From assembly GCA_012270795.1 (NCBI GenBank), contig JAAXHO010000206.1:124001-188000 (forward strand): a DNA stretch of 64,000 nt. Direction: 5' to 3'. Shown here in pieces: positions 1 through 9,364 of the stretch (within the stretch, counting starts at the first letter, position 1; every line of letters starts with the position of its first letter). Under the pieces are notes generated by a model. It worked only from the letters and a program-made list of their open reading frames with translations, was not told where the DNA came from and made no database searches. The translations under genes were made by a program, and so were the position numbers. The stretch is from Candidatus Poribacteria bacterium. Its GTDB lineage: Bacteria; Poribacteria; WGA-4E; WGA-3G.

Positions 1-133
1 GCATACCCGCACTAATTCCAGCGCGTTCCAAAAGAAGTCTTGTGGACTCCCCATAGATTCTTGATTGTTCAATCAGGCGTGTTGTTTCGTGTGATGTGCG
101 TCCTAAGGTATAGGTGGCATCACTATTTGACAT
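1..133 (-). CDS. SAM-dependent methyltransferase, N-terminal part (cut by window edge)
   Basis: Reading the minus strand from an ATG at 133 gives an open frame of 44 codons that runs off the window. It starts MSNSDATYTLGR and continues TTRLIEQSRIYGESTRLLLE and RAGISAGM. This matches the first ~45 residues of the intact methyltransferase at 1337-2173 almost position by position (TMGR, DRLIEQS, RRFLLRSGI, KGM). It is therefore a second copy of the same class I SAM methyltransferase family, whose catalytic Rossmann domain lies outside the window. Only two bases separate its start from the end of the DNA methyltransferase gene upstream in the transcription direction, so co-transcription is likely. 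The substrate is unknown. Confidence 0.75.
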   Translation of the reverse strand, partial: MSNSDATYTLGRTSHETTRLIEQSRIYGESTRLLLERAGISAGM

Positions 134-135
134 AA

Positions 136-1281
136 TTATGCAGATTTAATTTCTTGTGGATTTGATTGATTTTTCTCTTGAACTTGGTGAACACAGGGAT
201 TTTTTCTTTCGGAAACCACTCCACTTCCTATCGCTGAGTTTTCTAATTGTGTTTCCCTATTGCTGGGAAAAGCAACCTCGTAGCACCTATCTTTTTCAAA
301 ATTTGAAATAGTTTTTAATGCGGTTTCCACAGAATTTTTCTCTTTATCAATTCCAATATATTTTCTTCCTTGGCTCAGTGCCGCTATTGCTGTAGTCCCA
401 CTGCCAATAAAACAGTCAAGTACTGTTTCATTAGTTTCTGTAAGCAATTTTATGACTCTTCTCGGCAGTTCAACGGGGTACTTAGCATCGTGGTCCGCAT
501 TACTTCGTACAGAAGGAATTTGCCAAACCGCGCGTGAACCCCAATCAACCCACTCTTGTCTGGTAAGTCTTCCACGGTTTACCTTCGTTGTACCAGGTTT
601 CCAGAATATATATACGTATTCAAATTCATCAACAGCCCGATAAGAAATTGTGTGCCACTTTGAGTTTTCCCAAGCTGCATCTTTTATCCATACACGTCCA
701 TCGTACAAATAAAAACCTGCTTTACTTGCGATCTCTTGAATAAAACCTCCGACAAGGAATACTCTTGTCTGTGTTTGGTATTTCCCACCGCGAATGTTAT
801 TTCCATTCAAACGTCTATCAATTGTTTGTTCACTGCATCCGAAATATTCCGCGAGTTTGTGGCGATTCCATGTAGGGTGTGTTTTTTGAACCGATACAAT
901 CTGCTCTTTTGTCAGAGCTATTTTCCTTCTTGACACATTTTCAGCCATTATTTTAGGCATTGATATATCCTTAAAACATAATATATCGGCTGCGTTAATA
1001 GCTAAGAATCCGCCGGGTTTTATGAGTGGAAAATGAAGGGCAATAATCTGTCGCAAAAGAGCTTGCCAATCCTCAAAAGACATATCCTTTTCATAAGATT
1101 TGCCGACAAAATAAGGAGGTGACCAGACACTTAACGCGATAGATTCAGGCTTGACACGTTTCAAAAGGATTCGAGAATCCCCGTGATAAACGCGGTTTTC
1201 TGTGAGAAATTCTGAATCCAAAGTAGATGGATCTTTCTCATTCACAACTTTACCGATTTCATCAGAAAATTGCATAAACAT
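136..1281 (-). CDS. Beta-class DNA methyltransferase (N4-cytosine/N6-adenine) with internal helix-turn-helix
   Basis: The protein is a site-specific DNA amino-methyltransferase. The catalytic motif SPPY lies near residue 55. The SAM-binding motif I (FIGSGTT, followed by GIDKE) lies near residue 292. This catalytic-before-SAM order is the beta-class permutation. SPPY is common in N4-cytosine enzymes, although N6-adenine cannot be excluded. Between them, residues ~125-160 (TKEQIVSVQKTHPTWNRHKL, then SEQTIDRR) look like a helix-turn-helix, perhaps the target recognition part. An ATG at 1281 was chosen because AAGGTGG sits seven bases upstream; a GTG at 1284 is the alternative. No restriction endonuclease is adjacent, so it appears to be an orphan methylase. 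It lies between two paralogous small methyltransferase genes. Confidence 0.85.
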   Translation of the reverse strand: MFMQFSDEIGKVVNEKDPSTLDSEFLTENRVYHGDSRILLKRVKPESIALSVWSPPYFVGKSYEKDMSFEDWQALLRQIIALHFPLIKPGGFLAINAADILCFKDISMPKIMAENVSRRKIALTKEQIVSVQKTHPTWNRHKLAEYFGCSEQTIDRRLNGNNIRGGKYQTQTRVFLVGGFIQEIASKAGFYLYDGRVWIKDAAWENSKWHTISYRAVDEFEYVYIFWKPGTTKVNRGRLTRQEWVDWGSRAVWQIPSVRSNADHDAKYPVELPRRVIKLLTETNETVLDCFIGSGTTAIAALSQGRKYIGIDKEKNSVETALKTISNFEKDRCYEVAFPSNRETQLENSAIGSGVVSERKNPCVHQVQEKNQSNPQEIKSA

Positions 1282-1336
1282 CACAAAACCACCTTAGATC
1301 CTGTTTTCATACCGTAGGTTCTTTGCTATCCGATAA

Positions 1337-2173
1337 TTATGCTTCTAATGTCGTATGAGCAGTGACGTGTGGTGGTAACATTATGGGTCGTTTTGATGCA
1401 GCGACTTCAGCCTGTATCCGTGCTGCAAGTGTGTCTACACCTACCTCGTCAGCAGTAGCAATTTCGTAAACCTCTATTAACGGTAAGATGCTCCGAAAAC
1501 TATTTTCAAGATATGCGAACCCAGGCCAATCTTCAGGCCCGCCCATGGGTGCCTCAAAATGTAGTGCAGGTTCGGGTAAACCCGCGTCGACATAGGCCTT
1601 ATAGAGTTCCATCCCCATTTCAACATGTGCACCGGAACGTTCAAATACGGTACGTCCCCAGTCAACTAAATTATTTATCAAAGGTGTGTCTGGATGAATA
1701 GCAACAGTATAAGGGGAAAAGTCTACCTCTTGAAAAGCAACAATACCACCGGGACGTAAATGTGTTGCCAAATGTTTGAGTGCTTCTGCTGGATCCGCCA
1801 TATACATCAGTACAAGTCTACCTACAACGGCATCAAAGTCTGTTGGGAGTTCAAGGGTTCGGGTGTCACCTGCAATGAATTTAATGTTCTTAAAACCAAC
1901 TGCGTCAGCGCGAGTTCTCGCTGTTTCAAGAATATCTGCGTTGAGATCAACTCCAACAACTTCCCCTTCTGGACCGACAAATTCGGCAAGTGTAAGTGCC
2001 ACGTCACCTGCCCCACTGCCAACATCAAGAACTTTCATACCTTTAGTTATGCCGCTTCTCAATAGGAAGCGTCGCGTGACATCATCGTAAAGTACGGACT
2101 GTTCAATTAGTCGATCCGTTTCAGATTCGCTCCTACCCATTGTATATTCTGCATCTCTGTTTTGATTGCTCAT
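1337..2173 (-). CDS. Class I SAM-dependent methyltransferase (UbiE/Methyltransf_11-like)
   Basis: A 278-residue cytoplasmic methyltransferase. The SAM-binding glycine motif VLDVGSGAGD appears at about residues 48-57, followed by the acidic ribose-binding strand VVGVDLNADIL and the motif II/III region GDTRTLELPTDFDAVVGRLV. The C-terminal half (EVDFSPY, GMELYKAYVDAGL) is typical of small-molecule methyltransferases, but no substrate can be assigned. A paralogue begins at 133 on the same strand, so this is a tandem gene pair split by a DNA methyltransferase gene. The ATG at 2173 is preceded by AAAGGCAG. Confidence 0.85.
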   Translation of the reverse strand: MSNQNRDAEYTMGRSESETDRLIEQSVLYDDVTRRFLLRSGITKGMKVLDVGSGAGDVALTLAEFVGPEGEVVGVDLNADILETARTRADAVGFKNIKFIAGDTRTLELPTDFDAVVGRLVLMYMADPAEALKHLATHLRPGGIVAFQEVDFSPYTVAIHPDTPLINNLVDWGRTVFERSGAHVEMGMELYKAYVDAGLPEPALHFEAPMGGPEDWPGFAYLENSFRSILPLIEVYEIATADEVGVDTLAARIQAEVAASKRPIMLPPHVTAHTTLEA

Positions 2174-2237
2174 TTCAATTTATCTGCCTTTCAATAAAAT
2201 TATGAGGTGCGATACAAGTACCTCTAACTACGATAAA

Positions 2238-2346
2238 TGGTGGATTATACAATTAATTCTACATTCTGAGTTGTAGGAGCGACCTCCGGTCGCGACCGGA
2301 GGTCGCTCCTACAGAAGAGGTGTATAATTATTTCAATAATTCACCA
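2238..2346. repeat. MITE-like inverted-repeat element, family B, copy 1
   Basis: The outer ends are imperfect inverted repeats: TGGTGGATTATAC at the left, and TGGTGAATTATTG read from the right. The centre is a near-perfect hairpin of GTAGGAGCGACCTCCGGTCG and its complement. A second copy with the same ends and flanks but an expanded core is at 22422-22569. No coding capacity is visible. Confidence 0.75.
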
Positions 2347-2357
2347 AATAAGGAATA

Positions 2358-3563
2358 TTACGGTAAAATAGATTGATAGAATTGTATCCTTCCATCTTTA
2401 ATAGTATTAATAACTAAACTCTTGATAGCATGTCGATTTTGATCGAAATGGGACAGTGTTGTAGCACCGTTATAATTCTGTGTTGCTTCAATTTGGTCAC
2501 GAATTGCTGCAGGGGTTAAATCAGTTGTTCTATGCATCGCCTCAATTATAATAACCGTAGAATCATACCCGAGTGCTGCGGGACCATCAGGTGCAATGCC
2601 AAATTGTGCGGTATAAGCGGTAACAAATTGATGTCCTGTTTCGCTTAATTGACCATCCGCCGAAAAGTGATTCGCAAAGTAACTCCCTTCAACCGCTATG
2701 CCACCGATTTCAACTAAGTCGGGACGATCCCAACCGTCACCTCCGAGGAAGATCGCAGAAATGCCGAATTCATCAGATTTTGCCTGTTTCACCGCCAGCG
2801 GAAATTCAGCTCCCAAACCTGGCAAAAAGATAACATCTACATCAGGCTTAACTGCAGCAATTTCCATTAATTGCGTAGTAAAATCTGTTGTGCCAGTATC
2901 GTAAAATTGATGCGTTGCAATTGTGCCGCCTTGCGCTTTAAAATTCGCAATAAAAACTTCCGATAGTCCTTCCGAATAGGTGTTACCTGTTTCAGTGAGG
3001 ATTGCAGCTGTTACGGCTTTCAATTCCTGTATAGCAAAACCTGCCATGATGCCTGCTTGATACGGATCAATGAATGCACCCATGAACGAATAATTTCCAT
3101 GTTGAGTAACTTTCGGGTTTGTGGGATAGGTTGTCACCATTGGGACACCGGACACTTGGACAACCGCGCCCACTTCAGCAGCAAGATTAGAATAGTCGGG
3201 GCCAACAATTGCCAATACACCTGCAGCGATCAATTCTTTAGTGTGTTGAACACTGAGTGCAGCATCTCTGTTATCTTCTCTAACGAGAAGTTCTATCGGT
3301 AAGTCGTTGATACCGCCTGCCTCATTTGCGAGTGCGACCGCTATCTCAGCACCGTTCCGTGTTGTTCCTGGATCAGGTGGACTATAGATAAAACCGATTT
3401 TGGTTGTTGTTTCTGTGTCTTCTGTTGGGATAGTTTGTATTATTCTTTCACAACCTAACAAGAGTAGACTTATGATGAAGAATATGGTAACAGAAAGAAA
3501 AAATGGAATACGCCTATATGCTGTTCTACTCTTTAGAATCATAAAAACTGCCTTTATCTTCAA
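2358..3563 (-). CDS. Branched-chain amino acid-type ABC transporter substrate-binding lipoprotein
   Basis: A 401-residue periplasmic-binding-protein type 1 (Peripla_BP_6/LivK-like) protein. The N-terminus has a hydrophobic stretch ending in a lipobox (LLLLGC, Cys at ~38), so it is probably a lipid-anchored binding protein. The family signature is clear: KIGFIYSPPDPGTTRNGAEI at the start of the mature domain, then AIVGPDYSNLAAEVG and PMVTTYPTNPKVTQ. Residues near the C-terminus (IRDQIEATQNYNGATT) match the hinge and lid of LivK-like proteins. The ligand could be an amino acid, amide or small acid; it cannot be told from sequence. A paralogue lies at 15218-16375. Neither has permease or ATPase genes nearby, so both may serve transporters encoded elsewhere. 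Confidence 0.88.
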   Translation of the reverse strand: MKIKAVFMILKSRTAYRRIPFFLSVTIFFIISLLLLGCERIIQTIPTEDTETTTKIGFIYSPPDPGTTRNGAEIAVALANEAGGINDLPIELLVREDNRDAALSVQHTKELIAAGVLAIVGPDYSNLAAEVGAVVQVSGVPMVTTYPTNPKVTQHGNYSFMGAFIDPYQAGIMAGFAIQELKAVTAAILTETGNTYSEGLSEVFIANFKAQGGTIATHQFYDTGTTDFTTQLMEIAAVKPDVDVIFLPGLGAEFPLAVKQAKSDEFGISAIFLGGDGWDRPDLVEIGGIAVEGSYFANHFSADGQLSETGHQFVTAYTAQFGIAPDGPAALGYDSTVIIIEAMHRTTDLTPAAIRDQIEATQNYNGATTLSHFDQNRHAIKSLVINTIKDGRIQFYQSILP

Positions 3564-3576
3564 CTGTAGTATGTAA

Positions 3577-3728
3577 ACCCAAGTTGCTACCTATTATTTG
3601 TTGGAGGGGTTTCTAACCCCGATTGATAACAAAAAACATAAAAACAACGAATGCTGATGCGAACTGTCATAAATCGGGGTTAGAAACCCCTCCAACAAGA
3701 GTATTCTAAAGTAGGTGGCAACTTAGGT
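3577..3728. repeat. MITE-like inverted-repeat element, family A, copy 1
   Basis: The ends are inverted: ACCCAAGTTGCTACC at the left, and ACCTAAGTTGCCACC read from the right. Inside them is a long hairpin whose arms contain TTGTTGGAGGGGTTTCTAAC and its complement, separated by about 50 bases. Further copies lie at 15055-15178 and 21702-21825, and two variant members with other cores at 19152-19211 and 19221-19370. It sits downstream of a gene on one side and close to a receptor gene's 3' end on the other. Confidence 0.8.
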
Positions 3729-3730
3729 AT

Positions 3731-3765
3731 ATGTAAGGAAACGGTATTTATCCGTTTCCTTACAT
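3731..3765 (-). terminator. Terminator-like hairpin after the TonB receptor pseudogene
   Basis: A perfect 14-base stem (ATGTAAGGAAACGG and its complement) with a seven-base loop lies 12 bases beyond the stop of the gene at 3778-6385. There is no T-run on the minus strand, so it is a structural candidate rather than a classic intrinsic terminator. Confidence 0.5.
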
Positions 3766-3777
3766 GATGCTATAACA

Positions 3778-6385
3778 TTAGAAATTGTAACCGATTTTGG
3801 TATACCAGAATGCACCGCCAAACCCGAACGGACTATATTCGCCAAACGGTCTGCCAACGATTGAACCTGTAAAGTTTTCAATGTTCGGGTCTGCCCATTT
3901 TATTGTATCAGGCTCAACATTGAAAACATTATTCACACCTAATGTGAATCCCAAGTTATTTGCGAAAGCATAGTTTATTTCAAGATCAACTAAGAACACG
4001 TCGTCAAATATTTGTGCGCCAACAGCGTCTTCATACCAGGGCCCATAGTAATTGACACGTCCCAATACACCGAAGTTATCACGCACATTTTGTGTAACTG
4101 TAATGTTCCCCCGATGTTTTGGCAGTCCTTCCTCCAATAGGCGTACGCGTTGGTTATCCAAAATATCAGGATTATGTTCAGTAACCTCAGTAGCAGTATA
4201 ATTATATGCTAGACTCACAGTGCCTTTAGGAATGGGTGAAGTAAGGACGATGTCAATACCTTGCGTACTGGTTTCAAATTCGTTGGTGAAGAAACGGAAT
4301 TCTTGAAGGTTTTCAGCACTTGTTATGCCTTCATTGACAAGTTGCTTTATTTGTTCTTCAGTAATGTCGTCTCCGCGCTGGAAGTCTCTTGATGGTGCTA
4401 AACGGTCTTCAACGCGTATACTAAAATAATCTATTGTAACGCTAACAACACCGTCACTGAGAACAGTTCCAACGGAGATGTTTCTTGATTTTTCCGGTTC
4501 AAGAGCAGTGCCACCTACTAATTCCGCAGCGGCGTGAGTAGAAGGAATATACCCTTGTTCACCAATGTATTGTTTTCACCAAATTCTGTCGTTACGTTGA
4601 ACGCATTTTGTTGTCCTGGCGTTGGTGCTCGGAAGCCCGTACTATAACTGCCACGGACCCTCATGTCAAGTTCTGGATTAAGAGACAAGAATTCCATTAC
4701 TGTTTCATTGAAAGCATAACTTGTTGCGATTTTGTAGTTTATCGTACTACCAAAATCCTCAAAATCTTCTCCACGAATAGCAGCACTGACAGTCCATGGT
4801 TCTATGGGTGTCAATACAGTCTCCAAGTATCCGCCAAAATTGGAACGTGACCAGTTGCCTTCTGCGATATCACTGAAACCGGGAAAACCGTTTGATCCAG
4901 AACTAAAACCTTGGCTTGCCAGTGGTCCAATTATCCATGATTCTTCTTGACCCTGTACAATTTCAAATGTTTCTGTTCGATATTCGCCGCCAACGGCTAA
5001 GAAAACTTGGTCGGAAAGTGGATATGTCAGATCAAGGTTGAAGTTTGTATCTGCTTGGATATAGTCACCAGGGTCAAATTCAGTGGGTGTATCTGGACTT
5101 AGTGATGCATTGACGGTATTGTTGATGAAAAAATCAGATGCATGTCGTCCATAAGAAGCACTCAAATCCCATCCTAATTTCTCAACAAGAGTTCCTTTTA
5201 ACCCGACAACGAAAGAAGCATCTTGTGTGTCTGCTCCAAACCGTGGTGTAAACCCACCGGGAAAAAGTTCTTGGAAAGTGAAAAGATCGTCATCATCAAG
5301 GACTATTTGCAACGCCTCTGGGTCTGGCACATTATCCGTTATAGTTACAACTGGCACCTCACCTTCTCCTGCCACGCGTCCGACAAGTAAGGTTTCACCA
5401 TCATCAATACTAAATACACCCCCACGTGTATTCGGATTTCGGAAATAGAATCCACCTTCAACCTGCTTCTGCGCATAATTTCCGTGGCCATAAAGTTCTA
5501 TATTGTTTGCGATATTAAGTCCGTAGTTTGCAAAGAACTTAACATCATCTCTAATAATAGGATGTCCCCATGGTTGTGCTGGGTTGGCAACATGACTGTT
5601 TCCAGCATTGACAAGAGCTGTTGCATCGTCTCTTTGCACGGAACGGTCTGTTTCATCCATATTTCCGTATTCCAAACTGAGATTTGCCCAATAGTCTTCA
5701 GTTCCTAAACCGATATTACCAGCGATGGAGTACGTGAGACCGTCTCCCTCTTGAAATATACCGGGCTTTATTTCTAATGACCCGCCTTTGTAACTGTCTT
5801 TCAATTGCAGGTTCATCACCCCCGCGATAGCATCAGAACCGTATTGTGCAGATGCACCATCCCGAAGGACTTCCATCTGCTTGATAGCTATTGATGGGAT
5901 TGGAGACAGGTCTGCCCCTTGAGAACCGTCAGATAACCCGTTACCGAGCCAAGTAATCACTGAGGCGCGGTGTCTACGTTTTCCATTCACGAGCAAGAGT
6001 GTGTGATCTGGAGCTAACCCTCTGAGGTTAGCAGGTCGCACGATAGTCGCTGCATCCGCAATCGGTTGTGCGTTCACATTGTAAGACGGCACCAGATTTC
6101 TCAATAGGTCAGGTAAATCTGTTCCACCCTGTTTTACGAAGTCATCACTGAGAACGACATCGATAGGAACGGTAGATTCCAACACAGAACGTGGTTTTGC
6201 GCGCGTACCAACAATTACCATTTTTTAAGTTCTACGACTTCAGACTCAGATTCTGTTACGCTCGATTCAGTTTCAGCATCGCTTTCATGGTTGTCTGCTA
6301 CAACCACAGTTAAAAAACACATAGAAGCTGCTAATACTATGTAAAACGAGAACAGAAGTGGTTTAATAGATAATATACCTTTCAT
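3778..6385 (-). pseudogene. TonB-dependent receptor, interrupted by two frameshifts
   Basis: The minus strand encodes a close homologue of the intact receptor at 6500-9175, but in three frames. The signal peptide starts at the ATG at 6385 (MKGILSIKPLLFSFYIVLAA) and ends at a stop just after a six-A run (T6 at 6221-6226). The frame then resumes at MVIVGTRAKPRSVLES. One extra A would restore VELKKMVIVG. The plug and most of the barrel follow (RGLAPDHTLLLVNGKRRH, LRDGASAQYGSDAIAG). Near 4552-4554 the frame shifts again; a fourth G would restore VNKGYIPSTHAA. The C-terminal barrel then runs to FWYTKIGYNF at 3780, ending in the usual aromatic residue. If expressed, such proteins import siderophores, cobalamin, glycans or other ligands across the outer membrane. 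Both lesions are one-base homopolymer contractions, so sequencing error is a real alternative. Confidence 0.85.
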
Positions 6386-6445
6386 AATTTAATCTCCCCA
6401 AGTTGTATGAAAAATACCTATATTACGACAGAACTTACAAAGTAA

Positions 6446-6480
6446 GTAGGCGTGAATTGCAGATTTACAAACACGCCTAC
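6446..6480 (-). terminator. Terminator-like hairpin after the intact TonB receptor
   Basis: GTAGGCGTG and its perfect complement form a nine-base stem about 20 bases past the stop of the receptor at 6500-9175. No strong T-run follows on the minus strand. Confidence 0.45.
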
Positions 6481-6499
6481 AGGAATTTAGGTTATTGAT

Positions 6500-9175
6500 T
6501 TAGAAACTGTAACCAATTTTTGCATACCAGAATGCGCCATCAAAACCGAAGGGACTAAATTGTCCGTATTTGTTGCCAATATCAGGAGCTTTATAACCTT
6601 CATCCGGAATCGCTGGGCTATCTTCGTTATATGCTGGATTTTCATCTGGATAGGTGTCAAGTATATTCGTTCCACCTAAAGTGAAAGTAACACCACTGTC
6701 AGCAGTATATGTAACCTCAAGGTCTACAACAAACTTGCCAGTGTAAGTTGCATCATCTTCAGAATCATACCAGTCATCCCAGTAACTTCCTCGAGCAAGC
6801 ACACCGAAGTTTTCCAGGAATGGTTGCGCAACTGTCAGACTTGCACGATGTTTTGGTAGGTTTTCCTCTAACTCTTTGACTCGAACAGCGTCGATTGTCC
6901 GTTCATCGGCTTCAACAACCTCAGTCTGTGTGAAGTTATAAACAGCAATAACACTACCATCAAGAACCGGCACAGTGACAACAGCGTCAATTCCCTGGGT
7001 AATGGAATCAAAGTCGTTTGTAAAGAACCGGATCTTATCTAAGGTTGGATCATCAAGTTTATCCTTGTGCTCCTGTTCTAATGTGAACTCTTGAGATAGT
7101 GACAAACGATCCTTCATCCGAATATCAAACAGGTCTAAAGTGACATTCACGTCAAGGATTTCAACTGTAAATCCAAGAGTAAAGTTCTGTGATGTTTCGG
7201 GTTGAAGTGCTTCTCCACCAAATAATGCTGAAGCCTCATGTGTTGATGGGACAGTGGACGTATTCACCAAATCCCCTTTCTCAAAATCGAATTCTGTGGT
7301 AATGTTGAATGCGTTCTGTTGCCCCGGTGTTGGTGCACGGAATCCACTACTATAACTACCACGTAGTTTCATGGTTTCGGAGATACCGTAGTTGGTAGCG
7401 ACTTTGTAGTTGACTGTGCTACCGAAAATCTCGAAATCTTCACCGCGTACAGCAAGTGCGACAAACCAGTTTTCGAGGGGTGTGATTTCACCTTCAACAT
7501 AGGCTGCAACGTTATATCGGGTCCACACGCCAGCAGCATTAGGACCAAATCCTGAGAATCCGTTAGAAGCAGGGGTAAAACCTTGGGTGGCTAATGGTCC
7601 GATTTCCCATGATTCTTTTTGTCCCTCAGCTATCTCAAAGCCTTCATTCCGATATTCCAATCCAGCGGCAATGTCTACCATTTGATGCAATGGATAGGTC
7701 ACATCAAGGTTTAGGTTATAGTCGGTCTGAATGTAGTCACCTGGATTAAAGTCAGTGGGGGTGGCTGGCCCGAGTGATGCATTCACAGTGTTAAAGATAA
7801 AGTAATCGGCATGGTTGCGTCCAAAGTATCCGCTTAAATTCCATGCGAGTGGATTACCTAACGATTCTTCAAAGGCAGTACCTTTAATACCGAGAAGTAC
7901 TGCGCTATCAACCATGTTTGCACCAAATCGGGGCGTAAAACCGCCTGGAAACATTTCTTGGAATGTCCATAAATTGGGATCGTTTTTAACTTCGTCAAGG
8001 GCTGCTTTATCCGGTACATGGTTTACTATTGGAATATCGTCCGCATCAGTGGGATGTGGTTCGGTGAACTCTTCAGTGAACTCCTCACCTGCTTCTTCCG
8101 CCGCCATACGACGGTTTTCCCAATCATTACGAAGGGTTTCCCAAGCAGCAATTTCTTCTGTTAACCCCGACATATTTCCAACCAGCACAATATCCTTATC
8201 GCTCTTACTAAACACACCATTCCGAGTATTGGGATTTCTGAAATAGAAACCGCCTTCTACCCGTTTGCTTGCGTAGTTGGCATATCCATAGAAATCAAGA
8301 GAATCGTTAAGTGTGCTTCCGTAGTTAGCAAAGAATTTGAAATCGTTATCAACAATCGGTTGTCCCCAGATTTGTGCTGGGTCTCTGACATCCATATTAC
8401 CGGCGGCGAGTAACGAAGTCGCATCACGACGCTGGACTGAACGTATGGTGGGGTCTGCTGCGCCATATTCAACGCTTAGATTTGCCCATGTTTCAGGTGA
8501 ACCTAAACCGATGTTTCCTGCGACTGCAAATTGCCGTCCATCCCCGTATTGATAGATACCGGGTTTGAATTCAAGACTTCCACCTTGATTGCTATCTTTC
8601 AATTGGAAATTCATTACACCTGCAATTGCATCCGATCCGTATTGGGCAGATGCACCATCCCGCAGCACTTCAACTTGCTGCAATGCAATTGAGGGAATTG
8701 GAGACAGATCAGGACCTTGTGCCCCATCAGCCAATCCATTTCCAAGCCAGTGAATAACAGCAGCACGGTGCCGTCTCTTGTTGTTAATCAATACAAGCGT
8801 ATGGTCAGGTGCTAACCCACGCAAGTTTGCAGGACGCACAACTGTGCCTGCATCACTAATAGGTTGTGTGTTAACGTTATAGGATGGAACAAGCGTTCTT
8901 AATAAATTCGGTAAATCGGTTCCACCCTGTTTCTGGAAATCTTCATTTGAAACAATATCAATTGGTACTGCGGATTCAAGCACTGAACGTGGCTTTAATC
9001 GGTTACCGACAACTACAACATTCTCAACTTCAACAGCATCATCTTCAGCAGATTCTGCTTCAGTCTCTTCTGCACCTTCTTCTTGTGCAATTGTGTTTGG
9101 TAAATAGATTGAACCTACTGCTAAAGCAAATAACAAAGCCAGCAGAAAAGGTTTCAGAATAAGTTTGCCTTTCAT
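6500..9175 (-). CDS. TonB-dependent outer-membrane receptor (intact)
   Basis: An 891-residue TonB-dependent receptor. A signal peptide (MKGKLILKPFLLALLFALAV, cleavage after NTIAQ) is followed by an acidic stretch. VENVVVVGNR may be the TonB-box region. The plug domain is at ~60-200 (PIDIVSNEDFQKQGGTDLPN, RGLAPDHTLVLINNKRRHRA, VEVLRDGASAQYGSDAIAG). The 22-strand barrel ends in the aromatic C-terminus FWYAKIGYSF expected for BAM recognition. The length is normal for the family. The plug belongs to the RGLAPDHTL/NGKRRH subgroup; I cannot name the ligand. It sits downstream of an AT-rich promoter region and next to a frameshifted paralogue (3778-6385) on the same strand. It diverges from a ZIP-like metal transporter gene at 9365. 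Confidence 0.93.
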   Translation of the reverse strand: MKGKLILKPFLLALLFALAVGSIYLPNTIAQEEGAEETEAESAEDDAVEVENVVVVGNRLKPRSVLESAVPIDIVSNEDFQKQGGTDLPNLLRTLVPSYNVNTQPISDAGTVVRPANLRGLAPDHTLVLINNKRRHRAAVIHWLGNGLADGAQGPDLSPIPSIALQQVEVLRDGASAQYGSDAIAGVMNFQLKDSNQGGSLEFKPGIYQYGDGRQFAVAGNIGLGSPETWANLSVEYGAADPTIRSVQRRDATSLLAAGNMDVRDPAQIWGQPIVDNDFKFFANYGSTLNDSLDFYGYANYASKRVEGGFYFRNPNTRNGVFSKSDKDIVLVGNMSGLTEEIAAWETLRNDWENRRMAAEEAGEEFTEEFTEPHPTDADDIPIVNHVPDKAALDEVKNDPNLWTFQEMFPGGFTPRFGANMVDSAVLLGIKGTAFEESLGNPLAWNLSGYFGRNHADYFIFNTVNASLGPATPTDFNPGDYIQTDYNLNLDVTYPLHQMVDIAAGLEYRNEGFEIAEGQKESWEIGPLATQGFTPASNGFSGFGPNAAGVWTRYNVAAYVEGEITPLENWFVALAVRGEDFEIFGSTVNYKVATNYGISETMKLRGSYSSGFRAPTPGQQNAFNITTEFDFEKGDLVNTSTVPSTHEASALFGGEALQPETSQNFTLGFTVEILDVNVTLDLFDIRMKDRLSLSQEFTLEQEHKDKLDDPTLDKIRFFTNDFDSITQGIDAVVTVPVLDGSVIAVYNFTQTEVVEADERTIDAVRVKELEENLPKHRASLTVAQPFLENFGVLARGSYWDDWYDSEDDATYTGKFVVDLEVTYTADSGVTFTLGGTNILDTYPDENPAYNEDSPAIPDEGYKAPDIGNKYGQFSPFGFDGAFWYAKIGYSF

Positions 9176-9364
9176 AAAATCAGACTCCTTAGGTTTTTTA
9201 TTTGAGCGTGAATAATATTTGAATATAAAGAAACAAATTAACGCTAAATACTGATTAACTGAACAATTTTATATGTCAAGTTTGTGAACATATAAAATAA
9301 TATATATAAAGTATAACATAGATTATCTTGAAATCAAACAAAAAATTTGATAATATTTTATATT

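Noticed and set aside
6221-6226. Programmed ribosomal frameshifting in the TonB receptor A6 run
   Set aside because: There is no downstream stimulatory structure seen, the intact paralogue has no such site, and a second unrelated frameshift occurs later in the same gene.
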